Counted from the stretch's first letter, positions 51,579-61,439 are shown. The stretch is 64,000 nt of DNA from Amycolatopsis vastitatis (GCF_002234595.1 NZ_NMUL01000010.1:186001-250000), one strand, 5' to 3'. The notes: generated from the sequence alone by a model not told the origin. Numbers and translations: made by a program.

Positions 51579-53465
51579 GTGTCGCGTCCCCGTACTGTTT
51601 CCGCAATCAGTGTGACAGTGTTCAGCACCGCCGCGCTCGGCCTGTTCGCCGTGTCCCCGGCGACGGCGCAGCCGTTCGGCTACCAGCAGCTCAACCCGGT
51701 GCAGCAGCGCCATGTCTCCGGCCTGCTGTCCACGGTACTCAACGGCGAAGACCCGGCGAACGCCGCTCGCACACTGGCGCCGAACCGGGTCACCCCTTCG
51801 GCCGCGTCGCCGTGCCCGAACCGGTTCGGCGGAGGAGTCAAGGTCAACCAGAACTGCCTGAACCTCACCGACGCGGACCTGCAGGGCCGGGCCCAGGCGC
51901 AGAACGAGACCTGGGCGGCCGCCGACCCGAACCGCCCCGACCACATCGTGGCCAGCTACAACGACTACCGCCGCGGCGACGGCACCTGCGGCGTCAGCTA
52001 CTCCCTCGACGGCGCGCGTTCGTGGGCGGACGCGACGACGCCGAACGGGTTCAGCCGGGGCACCGATTTCGGCGGTGTGCCAAGGGAATACTGGCAGTCC
52101 GGTGGTGACACCTCGGTGGCGTGGGACTCGCGCGGCAACGTATACCTGTCGTGCCAGGTGTTCAACCGCGGCAGCGCCGTGTCGCCGAACCCGGACCAGT
52201 CCAGCGCGTTCCTCGTCTTCCGCTCGACGGGGACCAACGGTGCGTCCTGGAACTTCCCAGGTCGTCCCGTCGCCACCCACGACGACACCGCCGGTGCCGG
52301 GAACTTCCTGCTGGACAAGCAGCTGCTGACCGTCGACAACAATCCGCGCAGCCCGTTCCGCGACCGCGTGTACGTGTCGTGGACGACCTTCGCCGACGAC
52401 GGCACCGGCTACATCTACGAGGCCTACTCCGCCGACTACGGCGAAACGTTCTCCGCTCCGGTGCTCGTCAGCTCCGACGCCCCGTTGTGCGCCAACGCCC
52501 TCGGCTTCCCGACGCCGCGAGGCCGGTGCAACCAGAACCAGGACTCGCAGCCGTTCGTCGGTCCCGACGGTGCGCTGTACGTGGTGTTCAACAACTTCAA
52601 CAACGCCACCGTGAACGCGGCCGACAACCACAACCAGGTCCTGCTGGCCCGCTCGGCCGACGGCGGGCAGAGCTTCTCGACGCCGGTGCCGGTCGGGAAC
52701 TACCACGAGCTGCCGGACTGCGCGACCTACCAGAACGGCCAGGACCCGGGACGCGCCTGCGTTCCGGAGAAGGGAACATCGGCGAACTCGGTGTTCCGAG
52801 CGAGCAACTACCCGATCGGTGGCGTCGACCCGCGGAACCCGCGCCGGATCCTCGTGACCTACGGCTCGTACATCAACCGGAACTCCAACGAGGCCAACGG
52901 CTGCACGCCGACCGGTTTCAACCCCGCCACCGGCATCAACACCTACACCGGGGTGAAGAACGGCAGCTGCAACAACGACATCGTCCTCTCGGCATCGACG
53001 AACGCCGGGGCCTCGTTCACCGGCGGAACCACCGACGTTCGGCAGCTGCCGGTGGTGACCACTGCCGCGGGGCAGGCCCGCACCGACCAGTTCTGGCAAG
53101 GCGCCGCGTTCAGCCCGGACGGCACCTTCGCGGTCAGCTACTACGACCGCCAGTACGGCGCCGACGAGACCACCGGGTTCTCGGACATCACGGTCTCCAC
53201 CGGGTTCACCCACACCCGGGCGACGTCGGGCAGCATGCCGCCGCCGACCCAGTTCACCGGCACCTTCTACGGTGACTACGCCGGAATCGCCGTCACCGCC
53301 CGCACCGCGTACCCGGTCTGGTCGGACACCCGTCCGCCGGACCTGTTCCTCTGTCCCGGCACCGGCACGCCTGGCACCCCGCCGCGCACCTGCCAGGCCG
53401 GCGCGCCGAACGCGTCGATCGCCAACGACCAGGACGCGTTCACCACCGCGATCGGCCTCCGCTGA
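51579..53465 (+). CDS. Secreted BNR/sialidase-fold protein
   Basis: 628 aa from GTG 51579 (AAGGGAG upstream). Signal peptide SAISVTVFSTAALGLFAVSP, cleavage near ATA-QPF. Propeller signatures include YSLDGARSWADAT, YSADYGETFS, SADGGQSFS and STNAGASFTGG. Paired cysteines (CPNRFGGGVKVNQNC) suggest disulfides. Longer than the divergent neighbour by an N-terminal region of about 100 residues. Enzymatic function not established. Confidence 0.85.
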   Translation: MSRPRTVSAISVTVFSTAALGLFAVSPATAQPFGYQQLNPVQQRHVSGLLSTVLNGEDPANAARTLAPNRVTPSAASPCPNRFGGGVKVNQNCLNLTDADLQGRAQAQNETWAAADPNRPDHIVASYNDYRRGDGTCGVSYSLDGARSWADATTPNGFSRGTDFGGVPREYWQSGGDTSVAWDSRGNVYLSCQVFNRGSAVSPNPDQSSAFLVFRSTGTNGASWNFPGRPVATHDDTAGAGNFLLDKQLLTVDNNPRSPFRDRVYVSWTTFADDGTGYIYEAYSADYGETFSAPVLVSSDAPLCANALGFPTPRGRCNQNQDSQPFVGPDGALYVVFNNFNNATVNAADNHNQVLLARSADGGQSFSTPVPVGNYHELPDCATYQNGQDPGRACVPEKGTSANSVFRASNYPIGGVDPRNPRRILVTYGSYINRNSNEANGCTPTGFNPATGINTYTGVKNGSCNNDIVLSASTNAGASFTGGTTDVRQLPVVTTAAGQARTDQFWQGAAFSPDGTFAVSYYDRQYGADETTGFSDITVSTGFTHTRATSGSMPPPTQFTGTFYGDYAGIAVTARTAYPVWSDTRPPDLFLCPGTGTPGTPPRTCQAGAPNASIANDQDAFTTAIGLR

Positions 53466-53473
53466 CCATGGTC

Positions 53474-53509
53474 GAGTGGGCCACCTGCGATGCGGCGGGT
53501 GGCCCACTC
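53474..53509 (+). terminator. Terminator hairpin
   Basis: 12-pair stem GAGTGGGCCACC / GGTGGCCCACTC, 12-base loop, 8 bases after the stop of the BNR gene. The following 260 bases up to the beta-helix gene show nothing else. Confidence 0.75.
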
Positions 53510-53771
53510 ACGTGACCTGGACGGGGAGTTCCCACTGGGTCTGCGGCGGTCCGCGGGTCGCCGGCGAAAGCGAACTCGTCGACGGCCTGTCGACCGTGTC
53601 CTGCCGGGCGATCAGCTGCGCGCCGCGTGGCCACCGATGCCGGCCGCACGGTTCGAAGCTATGCTGGCTGCCTTATCCGCTCGTAGCGCCGGTGTGCTGA
53701 TCCACCAGCTCGTGCACGGCGTCGGCCTCGCTCGGCGATTCCCGGCGTGGCCGACCCCGCTCGTCCACGAG

Positions 53772-55736
53772 TCAGCCGGCCGGGGTCCAGCTGAGGATGT
53801 CGGCGTAGGCCGCTTCCAGGCCCGCGTTGGTGCGGATGCTCGCCGGGATGCCGGCGGCGTCGGTGATCGCGTGGTTGTTCTTGATCACCACGGACTTCTG
53901 GTTGTAGTCCGCGCTTCCGTTCTCCCAGTAGTTGTTCTCGATGTCGAGCGGGTCGTAGGTGCCCTTGTTCAGCGTGTAGTCGGTGTGCTTCGAGCCCCAC
54001 GCGAGATCGGCGTTGTAGAGGCCGTTGCCGGTGATCGTGATGTTCCCCGCGCCGTTGTCGGTGTAGACGGCCTTGCCCGCGCCCTTCTGGTCGTGGATCA
54101 CGTTGCCGGTGACCTTCTCGCCGCCGGCCATGTTCGGGCCGGTGTTGCCGTTGGTGTAGATCCCGGCGCCGTCGGCGAGCAGCTGCATGTGGTCGAAGAT
54201 CAGGTTGTCCGCAAGGGTGTTGTTGTTGCTGTAGTTGGGTTCCGCCTTGATCTTCACCTTGTCCGGCCAGCCGCCCCAGCCGATCGAGATCCCGCTGTAG
54301 GGGACGTGGTCGATCTGGTTGTGCGAGACCGTAGTGTGCTCCGTGTAGCCGATGTCCATCCCGATGCCCCCCGCGTACTCCACCGACGTGGCGAACACGT
54401 GGTTGTCGAGCAGCCGGTTGCCGCTGGTGTGCTGCGCGGCCGCGGTGGGCAGGGTGATGTCGACGCCGCCGAGCTCCAGCCCGTTGCCGGAGATGTCGGT
54501 GAACACGCTGCCCTGCACCAGGTCGTTCTGCGAGCCGGTGCCGAGGTCGAGTCCCGCTGCGCCCAGGTGGACGAACGCGTCCCGGGTGAAGCTGATGTTC
54601 TTGTCATAGGCGAAGGAAACGTTGCCGGGTTCCTTGGTCCAGTTGCCGTACGGGCACTTCCCGCTGTCGATGAACTGGCACAGCCCTTGCTGGTCGAAGC
54701 CGTGCGCGCCGGTCAGCGTGTAGTTCGCCTGGATCTCGGAGAATCCTTCGGGTGTGCTCGGGAAGTTCCAGGTGGCGTAGGAGAACTGGAGGCCGTTGAA
54801 CGTGATGTCGTGCACTGGCGCCGACGCCGTGCCGATGCCGGACACCAGGGTTTCCAGCGCGGGCGCGGTCACCGTCTCCTTGGTGATGTCTTCACCGGGC
54901 TTCGGCACGTAGAAGACGGTGTGCGCGGTGTTGTCGAGGTACCACTCACCGGCGGAGAGCAGCTCGTAGGCATTCTCCACCGCGGTGGGCAGCTCGGTGA
55001 TGGCCTGGCGGCCGACCAGTTCCACGGTGCGGCCGGAGTCGTCGGTGCGCATCACGCGTTTCGTCGAGTTGTCCCAGCACGGCTGCGCCATCTTGATCGT
55101 CGTCGGCGAGATCGTGTTCACCGGGCACCGCGGCTGCGTCCACGCGCCGAGGCCGCCGGTGTAGACGAAGTCGATGTCCTTGGGGTTGCGCCAGTTGTCC
55201 ATCGCGGCCGACGACGTCGTGTAGCCGCCGGTGATCCTGGTCAACGTCACCGGAAGGGTGCCGGTCGCACGCGGGACGCGGGCACCGTTGACGTAGAGCT
55301 GGCGCGTCCGCAGCGTCGCGGGGGCGGGCGCGGACCAGATGTTCTTGTTGCTGTCGGCTACTTTCCAGCCGGTGATCGGGACGCCGCCGCTGATGACCGG
55401 CCGGGCGCCGGGCGCGGCGGTCCAGAGCACGCGGTGGCCGTTGGTGCCGGAGTCGGCGGCGGTCAGCTGCAGCGGCGCGCTCAGCGTGTAGGTGCCGCCG
55501 GCGAGGCTGACGGAGACGTCGCCGGTCATGCCCGGGATCAGCCCGCGCACGAGCTGCTGGGCGCGTTGCAGTGTCCGGACGGACTGCGCGTCGCTCGTGC
55601 CGTCGTGGCTGTCGTCGCCGTTCGGCGCGACGTGGACGACCTGCTGCGGCGCGGACGTCGCCGGGGTTACCAGCGCCCCGGTCGCCGTCAGCGCGAGGCC
55701 GCTCGCGAACAGTGCCGCCTTGACTCGTGTACGCAC
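53772..55736 (-). CDS. Secreted right-handed parallel beta-helix protein
   Basis: 654 aa. Signal peptide VKAALFASGLALTATGALVT, cleavage near TSA-PQQ. HVAPNGDDSHDGTSDAQSVR opens a pectate-lyase-like domain. From about residue 320 there are repeated beta-helix coils: DITFNGLQFSYATWN, NDLVQGSVFTDISGNGLELG, NRLLDNHVFATSVEYAGGIG, NTLADNLIFDHMQLLADGAG. Typical of secreted polysaccharide lyases or glycosidases (GH141/PL-like). Catalytic residues are not assigned. Confidence 0.85.
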   Translation of the reverse strand: MRTRVKAALFASGLALTATGALVTPATSAPQQVVHVAPNGDDSHDGTSDAQSVRTLQRAQQLVRGLIPGMTGDVSVSLAGGTYTLSAPLQLTAADSGTNGHRVLWTAAPGARPVISGGVPITGWKVADSNKNIWSAPAPATLRTRQLYVNGARVPRATGTLPVTLTRITGGYTTSSAAMDNWRNPKDIDFVYTGGLGAWTQPRCPVNTISPTTIKMAQPCWDNSTKRVMRTDDSGRTVELVGRQAITELPTAVENAYELLSAGEWYLDNTAHTVFYVPKPGEDITKETVTAPALETLVSGIGTASAPVHDITFNGLQFSYATWNFPSTPEGFSEIQANYTLTGAHGFDQQGLCQFIDSGKCPYGNWTKEPGNVSFAYDKNISFTRDAFVHLGAAGLDLGTGSQNDLVQGSVFTDISGNGLELGGVDITLPTAAAQHTSGNRLLDNHVFATSVEYAGGIGMDIGYTEHTTVSHNQIDHVPYSGISIGWGGWPDKVKIKAEPNYSNNNTLADNLIFDHMQLLADGAGIYTNGNTGPNMAGGEKVTGNVIHDQKGAGKAVYTDNGAGNITITGNGLYNADLAWGSKHTDYTLNKGTYDPLDIENNYWENGSADYNQKSVVIKNNHAITDAAGIPASIRTNAGLEAAYADILSWTPAG

Positions 55737-55742
55737 CGATGA

Positions 55743-56156
55743 CCGTCCTTCGTTGGAGGCTCTGGGCGGTTCAGAGTTTGACGGGCGTAATGAGGAACTG
55801 TCAACGATTGATCGGATGATTCATTCGGAGAAATGGTATTAATCGGGCATTCACACGCTCTGATGTTCCGGTCATCGGACCTCTACTTCTTGCTGTGCGA
55901 GGCCGGCCGCTGTCGGCGCATGGGGCCCTCGGGCCCCTCCGGTGACTCTGCGGCCCAGTAGCGCGGACATGCTGGAGCAGTGCGTCGAGGCCGTTTCTGT
56001 CGACCCGGTCGCAGCGCCTCCGTCCGGAGATCGGCCGGCAATCCGATGTCATGGTCGACGTGGAGTCGAGCCCGGCCCGTCCGTGTCGACCGAGGGCCAC
56101 CCCGCCGCGTCGAGCGCACTCTGTCGGCGCGGCGGAATGGCCCTCCACGGCGCCGA
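55743..56156. other. 414-base gap, nothing recognised
   Basis: Contains the upstream region of the beta-helix gene at its left end, and a GGGCCC-type small palindrome at about 55922-55937. No convincing coding frame. Confidence 0.4.
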
Positions 56157-56624
56157 CTAGGAATTGAAGCACTCGTTGCCAGAACTCACCCAGCGGTGGG
56201 ACCGGACGATGTATTGGGTGCCGGGCACATACGATTGGCCTTGGGGTACGTAGTGCAGCCAGTGGCTGTAGTTCGCGTTGGCGTACAGGCAGACACCGCT
56301 GAAACTCGAGCTGGTGCCCCTGTTGTAGATGGCTTTCACCGTCTGGCTGGACGACCAGCTGCACACGACAGGCGTGTTCCACCAGTCATTGTCACGGTTC
56401 AGCCAGGTGCAGCGGTTGCGGCTGCCATCGGTGACCGGCCAGACGCAGAGGTTGGACGAGGGACAGTCCAGAGCCTGCGGCGCGAAGCCGGGGTCGGGCG
56501 TCTGCGCCAAGCCCCTCGTGGCGGGTTGGGCCGCGGCGGTGTCGGCGGTGGCGGTGTTCACCAGGACGGCCAAGGCCCCGAAAACAACCAGCAGCATGGC
56601 AAGTGTTCTTTGTGCTTTTCTCAT
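56157..56624 (-). CDS. Secreted peptidase-inhibitor I36-like protein
   Basis: 155 aa from ATG 56624 (GAAGGGGG upstream). Signal peptide AMLLVVFGALAVLVNTATAD, then ALDCPSSNLCVWPVTDGSRN, VVCSWSSSQTVKAIYNRGTS, GVCLYANANYSHWLHYVPQG: the Cys/Trp-rich crystallin-like fold of the I36 (SMI-like) family, about 105 mature residues. Known members inhibit metallopeptidases; target here unknown. Confidence 0.8.
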   Translation of the reverse strand: MRKAQRTLAMLLVVFGALAVLVNTATADTAAAQPATRGLAQTPDPGFAPQALDCPSSNLCVWPVTDGSRNRCTWLNRDNDWWNTPVVCSWSSSQTVKAIYNRGTSSSFSGVCLYANANYSHWLHYVPQGQSYVPGTQYIVRSHRWVSSGNECFNS

Positions 56625-57286
56625 CTTGCCCCCTTCGAGATTGATGTGCGGGACGTGGAGTATGCCAAGACCGCCACGCGCTGGGAGGGTCCTTCGAACC
56701 TGGTCGAAGTGCTTCCACGCGACCTGGATCGACTGCGCCGTCAATTTTCGTCGCGCGAGTTCGATACTCCGGCCTGCCGCGCGAACAGGGGACCTCTCGT
56801 AGCTGCCGTCTCTTCGGTGCGCTGTGCGTTCAGCGCGGCACGCGTGGCCGGCCAGGCGGAACCTGCTATTCGAGCTGGTCCTGGCGCCGGAGCGGGTGGG
56901 CAAGCACGGCACGGCGAATATCGACATCGAGTCCGACCGCCGCGAGTAAGCCGTCCAGTACGTACGGCTCGCTGTGCGCGAAGACCGCCGAACACTCGGC
57001 TTCGACGACGCCCCCGTCTTGCCGGGCTCTACGCCCCATCCGGCGAGTCTGTCACTCCTGGTGGCCGCGATCACGGCGCACCAGAAGCGGGAGGTCAGGA
57101 ACAGACTTTCTTTTCGCCGCCGGGCAGGTCGCCGTCGTACACGATGCCGTCGATGTTCACCCACCCGGAGATGTACGCGCAGTGGATCTCGGTACCGCCC
57201 ACGTAAATGGCTTCGGCGTACTGTGGCGTATTGATTCATCGACAAAGGGGGAGGGGCGCCCCTTCGTCTGCTCCTGCGCTATGACC
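56625..57286. other. 660-base gap with one coding remnant
   Basis: On the minus strand 57095-57235 is an open frame of 46 codons without a start that reads like protein (AEAIYVGGTEIHCAYISGWV, NIDGIVYDGDLPGGEKKVCS, stop). It looks like the 3' end of a lost small-protein gene. Nothing else is recognised. Confidence 0.35.
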
Positions 57287-58624
57287 TCAGATTGCCGGCT
57301 GCGCGTGGCGGGCCAGCGTGAGCAGGTCGGCCAGGCCGAAGGCCGGTCCCGCGGCGGGCAGGGTCGGTCGCCGGCCCGGTTCGCGGTTCAGGTAGCTCGC
57401 CGGGTCGGCGCGCAGCAGTCCGATCAGGACTTCCGCGACGATGCGGCCGCCGACCGGGCCGAGGCGGTCGCCGCCGTGGTGCTGGGCTTCGTTGAGGATG
57501 TAGATCCACAGTGGAGTGCTGTGCGGCCAGGAACGTTCGTCCGGGGGCAACGGTGGCACGCCGATGTGGCGGGCGACGGATTCGCCGCTGGGCAGTCCGG
57601 TGATCCCGCCGCGGAGGAGGTCGCGGACCGCGAGCGACCGGTGGGCGGCGGCGTCGACGGTGCCGGTGACCTGCTCGGGCAGCGCGATGAGGCTCGCGGG
57701 CAGGCGACCGTCGATGCGTTTCGCTCGTTGCGCCGGTGGGTGACCGGGCAGGTCGAAGATCATTGCGAGATCGAGGCGCCGGTCGGCGGGCACCGGCCGG
57801 AACCCGACCAGGTCGGGGAAGAGCGGCAGTTCGGGACCGCCGTGGACGAGCCGGTAGGTGTGGCGGATCTGGCTATGGCCGTAACGGAAGGCCGCGTGGG
57901 AGAACTCCAGCGGGATGCAGGCCTGCCCCGGCGGCGGCGCGAACCACCGGCCGCCCGTCGCGAGCACCTGCTCGACCAGGGGGAGCCCGACGAGCCTCGG
58001 CAGGAAGTCGTGCACCACGATCCACTGGTAGTGCCAGGTGAGTGCCTGCCGCGCCTGGTCGAAAACATCGGTCACACCGTCGTCCCGCAACAGATCCACG
58101 ATGCGGTTGTGCGCCCGCAGCAGCGCCGCGTGCAGGGTCAGCACGAACAGGTGCGAGTCGTTGCGGGGGTCGCCGATCAGGGCCACCCCCTGCTGGTTGC
58201 GGGGCACGTCGCACCCGTCGGGGTGGCCGAGCAGGAACTTCGCCGGATCCCCGGTGTCGTAGAGGAACGGCGAACCGGTGGGGCCGTCGGAGTAGAGCAT
58301 CTCCAGGTCGAGCTTCGGCGTGCGGGCGTTGCGCAGCGCTCCCGGGTGCGGGTCGCTGGTGATGGGGGAGCGGTCGGCGGTGATGTCGTGCGCGATCAAC
58401 TGGCCGAAGAACGGCCACCCGGCGGACTCGGCCGCGTCGTCGCCGCTCGGTCCGGGGATTGCCGCCGCGTCGCAGATCCCGCCATGACCGCCCGCGTGCG
58501 CCAGCAGCCGCGGGTCGGTGACCAGCGGGGCGAGGCCGGGGAACATGCGCCCGTATCGGCTCGGGTCGGCCGGCGACGGGTGCCCGGCCTCCGCCTCCGC
58601 GATGGCTGTCACCACGGTCGTCAC
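57287..58624 (-). CDS. Animal-type heme peroxidase
   Basis: 445 aa from GTG 58624 (ACAGGAGGT upstream). Distal His region WPFFGQLIAHDITADRSP and proximal YGHSQIRHTYRLVHGG fit the animal heme peroxidase (An_peroxidase) superfamily; NDSHLFVLTLHAALLRAHNR lies between. Shorter than eukaryotic members, as usual for bacterial ones. No signal peptide. Its upstream region carries a TGTCACA-N16-TGTC promoter (58674-58700), shared with the cupin and ferritin-like genes. Confidence 0.88.
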   Translation of the reverse strand: MTTVVTAIAEAEAGHPSPADPSRYGRMFPGLAPLVTDPRLLAHAGGHGGICDAAAIPGPSGDDAAESAGWPFFGQLIAHDITADRSPITSDPHPGALRNARTPKLDLEMLYSDGPTGSPFLYDTGDPAKFLLGHPDGCDVPRNQQGVALIGDPRNDSHLFVLTLHAALLRAHNRIVDLLRDDGVTDVFDQARQALTWHYQWIVVHDFLPRLVGLPLVEQVLATGGRWFAPPPGQACIPLEFSHAAFRYGHSQIRHTYRLVHGGPELPLFPDLVGFRPVPADRRLDLAMIFDLPGHPPAQRAKRIDGRLPASLIALPEQVTGTVDAAAHRSLAVRDLLRGGITGLPSGESVARHIGVPPLPPDERSWPHSTPLWIYILNEAQHHGGDRLGPVGGRIVAEVLIGLLRADPASYLNREPGRRPTLPAAGPAFGLADLLTLARHAQPAI

Positions 58625-58673
58625 GGCATACCTCCTGTCCGCCGGGCATCGTGGTGATCCCGGCGCGAGTGAA

Positions 58674-58700
58674 GACAGGACAGCCCTGCGGCGTGTGACA
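58674..58700 (-). promoter_or_regulatory. ECF41-type promoter of the heme peroxidase gene
   Basis: Minus strand: -35 TGTCACA (plus-strand TGTGACA at 58694-58700), 16-base spacer, -10 TGTC (plus-strand GACA at 58674-58677), 50 bases from the start codon. ECF41 sigma factors recognise TGTCACA / CGTC-type boxes. Confidence 0.7.
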
Positions 58701-58720
58701 GCCCGGTGTGAAATCCCGGG

Positions 58721-58747
58721 AGTCACAAATCGCGCGGCTGTCCGGTC
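58721..58747 (+). promoter_or_regulatory. ECF41-type promoter of the cupin-NmrA operon
   Basis: AGTCACA at 58721-58727, 16-base spacer, GGTC at 58744-58747, 37 bases before the cupin start. It is back to back with the peroxidase promoter. Confidence 0.6.
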
Positions 58748-58783
58748 CTAGCGGGTGTACGCGTTCGTCGAGGAGGTCTTTCG

Positions 58784-59152
58784 ATGTCATTGACCGTGCT
58801 GCAGGAGGCGAAACCGCCCTTCATCCCGGAGGGGGCGCATGCGATGACGATCGTCATCGAGTACCCGCCGGGCGACCCCGGCACCCCGCCGCACCGCCAC
58901 CCCGGACCGGCCTTCGGCTACGTGCTGGAGGGCGAGATGGTGTTCGAGCTCGAAGGTGAGCCGCCGCGTGTCGTGCGCGCCGGCGAGGCGTTCTGGGAGC
59001 CGGGTGGCGACGTCATCCACTACCAGGACGGCAACAACCGCGCCGACATCCCGGTGCGGTTCACCGTGACCATGCTCTGTGAACCGGGCAGGCCGATGGT
59101 CGACCTCGTGGCCGAAGAAGAACTCCGGGCGAAAGGATGGTCGAGGAAATGA
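58784..59152 (+). CDS. Cupin-domain protein
   Basis: 122 aa. Cupin motif 1 GTPPHRHPGPAFGYVLEGEM (two His, Glu) and motif 2 EPGGDVIHYQDGNN, a single small beta-barrel that could bind a metal. Overlaps the NmrA gene (ATGA). Transcribed from an ECF41-type promoter. Confidence 0.92.
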   Translation: MSLTVLQEAKPPFIPEGAHAMTIVIEYPPGDPGTPPHRHPGPAFGYVLEGEMVFELEGEPPRVVRAGEAFWEPGGDVIHYQDGNNRADIPVRFTVTMLCEPGRPMVDLVAEEELRAKGWSRK

Positions 59153-59883
59153 AGATCGCCGTCATCGGCGGGACCGGGCTCATCGGCTCCCGGGTGGTCA
59201 CGATCTTGACCAAGAGCGGGCACGAAGCGGTCCCGCATTCGCCGTCGACCGGGCTGGACCTGCTCAGCGGGCACGGCCTGCCCGAGGCGCTGGCCGGGGC
59301 CGAGGTCGTCGTCAACCTGACGAACTCGCCGACGTTCGACGACGCCTCGCCCGAGTTCTTCCGCCGGACCATGGACAACTTGCTCGAGGCGGCGGACTCG
59401 GCCGGGGTCGGCCACGCGGTCATCCTCTCGATCGTGGGCGCGGACCTGGTGCCGGACCTGGTCTACTACCGCGCCAAGGTGCTGCAGGAGGACATCCTGA
59501 AGGCCGGGCCCGTGCCGTACTCGATCGTCCGCGCCACGCAGTTCTTCGAGTTCATGGCCCCGACGATGTCCTGGACCTCCGACGAGAACGCCGTCCGCCT
59601 GCCCGCGACGCGCGTCCAGCCCATCGCCGCGGACGACGTCGCCCGCGCGGTGGCCGATGTCAGCATGGGTGCCCCGCTGCGCGGTACCCGGAACATCGCC
59701 GGGCCCGAGGTGTTCACGCTCGACGAGCTGGGCAGGATCACCCTCGCCGCCCAGGGTGACCGGCGCCCCGTCGTCACCGACGACCAGGCCGGCCTGTTCG
59801 CGGCCGCCTCCGGCGACGCCCTCATCGCCCAGGACGGGGCCGTCATCGCGAAGACCACCTATCGGGAGTGGCTGGCGCGCTGA
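59149..59883 (+). CDS. NmrA-like NAD(P)-binding epimerase (ECF41-associated)
   Basis: 244 aa, ATG 59149 overlapping the cupin stop (ATG 59137 possible). KIAVIGGTGLIGSRVVTILT at residues 2-21, NLTNSPTFDD, NAVRLPATRVQPIAADDVAR. ECF41 sigma genes are characteristically next to an oxidoreductase/epimerase or carboxymuconolactone-decarboxylase gene (COE), a role this gene fits. It is convergent with the sigma locus. Confidence 0.9.
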   Translation: MKIAVIGGTGLIGSRVVTILTKSGHEAVPHSPSTGLDLLSGHGLPEALAGAEVVVNLTNSPTFDDASPEFFRRTMDNLLEAADSAGVGHAVILSIVGADLVPDLVYYRAKVLQEDILKAGPVPYSIVRATQFFEFMAPTMSWTSDENAVRLPATRVQPIAADDVARAVADVSMGAPLRGTRNIAGPEVFTLDELGRITLAAQGDRRPVVTDDQAGLFAAASGDALIAQDGAVIAKTTYREWLAR

Positions 59884-59923
59884 AGGGGACCGGGCCCGCA
59901 CGGCGGACGTGGTGCGGGCCCGG

Positions 59924-60298
59924 TCAACCGCGGTGCCAGCCGCTCAGCTTGGCCGGGTTGAGCACGATCCAGAGTGCGGTGATCTCGGGCCCGGCCGTCT
60001 CGGCGCCCACGACCGCGACGGCGCGCGAGGCGAGGCGCAGGGCGAGCCCGAGCTGACCGTTGACGGACTCGACGGTCAGCTCGGCACCCGCTCGCCCGCA
60101 CAGCACCGCCATGACCAGCCGGGCGGCCGCTGCCCGGCCGTGCACCGGTCCGGCCGGGCCGGGGACCCGGCCGCCGCCGTCGCACGTCACGATGGCATCG
60201 ACGGCCAGGACGGCGGTCAGCCTGGTGACGTCTCCCCGACGGCAGGCGTCGGCGAATCCGCGGACGACCTGGTTGTGCCGAGCACGGGATTCGCGCAC
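59924..60298 (-). pseudogene. Orphan SnoaL-like tail of an ECF41 sigma factor
   Basis: 124 codons from GTG 60298. RGFADACRRGDVTRLTAVLA, VTCDGGGRVPGPAGP and the end ALWIVLNPAKLSGW carry the DGGG and N-P-x-K-L motifs that mark the regulatory tail of ECF41 sigma factors. There is no sigma-2 or sigma-4 region in front of it, so it is either a remnant of a second ECF41 gene or a free regulatory domain. Confidence 0.6.
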
Positions 60299-60367
60299 AC
60301 GGTGCCCCGTTCTCTTGCGCGGTCGCCGGTAAGACCGGGTAGCCCGCGGGTCTGTGACGCCGGTGGC

Positions 60368-61277
60368 TCAGCCCGCGGTGGAGACCGCCTTGTTCTTCTC
60401 CGGGTTGACCAGCCACAGCACCTGGTCGATGCCCTCGGTGGTGGCGCCGACCGTGAGCAGGCCGTACACGACGCCGTTCTGGAGGAGCACGGCGGAGGTC
60501 TGCCCGTTCGTGATCGCCCACCGCACGTCGACCTCGTCCCAGAACCAGGTGGAGATCGCCTGCAGGAACTTCGCCACCCGCGCCGCGCCCACCACCGGCG
60601 TGCGGGCGACACCTTTCCGGCCGTTGCCGTCGGACAGGCTGGTGACGTCCGGCGTGAAGAGCCGCTCCAGCTCGGCCATGTCGCCGGACCGCGCGGCGGC
60701 GAGGAACGTGGTGAGCAGTTCCCGCTGCTCGGCCGCGGGCACCGACGCGTGCCGTTCGCTCGTGAGGTGCTTGCGTGCCCGGCTGACGAGCTGGCGCACC
60801 GCGGCTTCGGGTCGAGGAGAGGATGCCGGCGATTTCCGCGTAGGAGTAGTCGAAGGCTTCCCGCAGCACGTAGGCCGCGCGTTCGCCGGGGGTGAGCTTC
60901 TCCATCAGCAGCAGTGCCGCGAACTCCAGCGCTTCACCGCGCTCGGCGCCCAGGTACGGGTCCGCGGCGGTGTCGACCGGTTCGGGCAGCCACGGCCCGA
61001 TGTAGGTCTCCCGCCGTTTCCTCGCCGACTGGAGGACGTTGATGGCCAGCCGGGTGGTGGTGGTCGCCAGGAAGGCCTCCGGACTGGCCACTGTGGACCG
61101 GTCGTACGCCTGCCACCGCAGCCAGACCTCCTGCACCAGGTCCTCGGCCTCGGTGACGCTGCTGAGCATGCGGTAGGCGATTCCGAACAGACGCGGCCGC
61201 AGCTGCGTGAACACCGCCGTGGCCGCCTCGAGACCGTCCGCGCCGCCGAGTTCGGCACCCACCCCGGAATCCGCCAC
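60368..61277 (-). pseudogene. ECF41-type sigma factor split by a one-base frameshift
   Basis: Reading from ATG 61277: sigma-2 (FTQLRPRLFGIAYRMLSSVT, EDLVQEVWLRW), linker WLPEPVD, and the start of sigma-4 (EKLTPGERAAYVLREAFDYS, YAEIAGILSS). At about 60809-60811 (GGG on the plus strand) the frame breaks. The next frame continues exactly as expected with VRQLVSRARKHLTSERH and a SnoaL-like tail (LSDGNGRKG, WLVNPEKNKA) to 60368. Removing one base gives an intact protein of about 300 aa. It could be a pseudogene, an assembly error or a phase switch. The regulated promoters around it are conserved. Confidence 0.85.
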
Positions 61278-61439
61278 CTCACGCCCCTCGTCGTCTCGCG
61301 AGCGCCGCCCGACCCCACCACTCTACGAGATCGGCTGCCGGCGGGTCCCGGTCACGTGGCCGGGTGTCATTCGACGAGCTTGCCCGCAGTGGGCACCGCG
61401 GCGATCTCCGGGTTGGTCCGCGCGGTTGCGGGAGCCGCG

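Noticed and set aside
51120-53507. Minus-strand extension of the BNR gene to 1275 codons
   Set aside because: Antisense to the second BNR protein; the signal peptide at 51119 marks the true start.
53490-55742. 750-codon plus-strand open frame
   Set aside because: Shadow of the beta-helix gene; no start signal and no recognisable domain.
55942-56160. 72-codon plus-strand frame
   Set aside because: No ribosome binding site, no family, convergent end on the I36-like gene.
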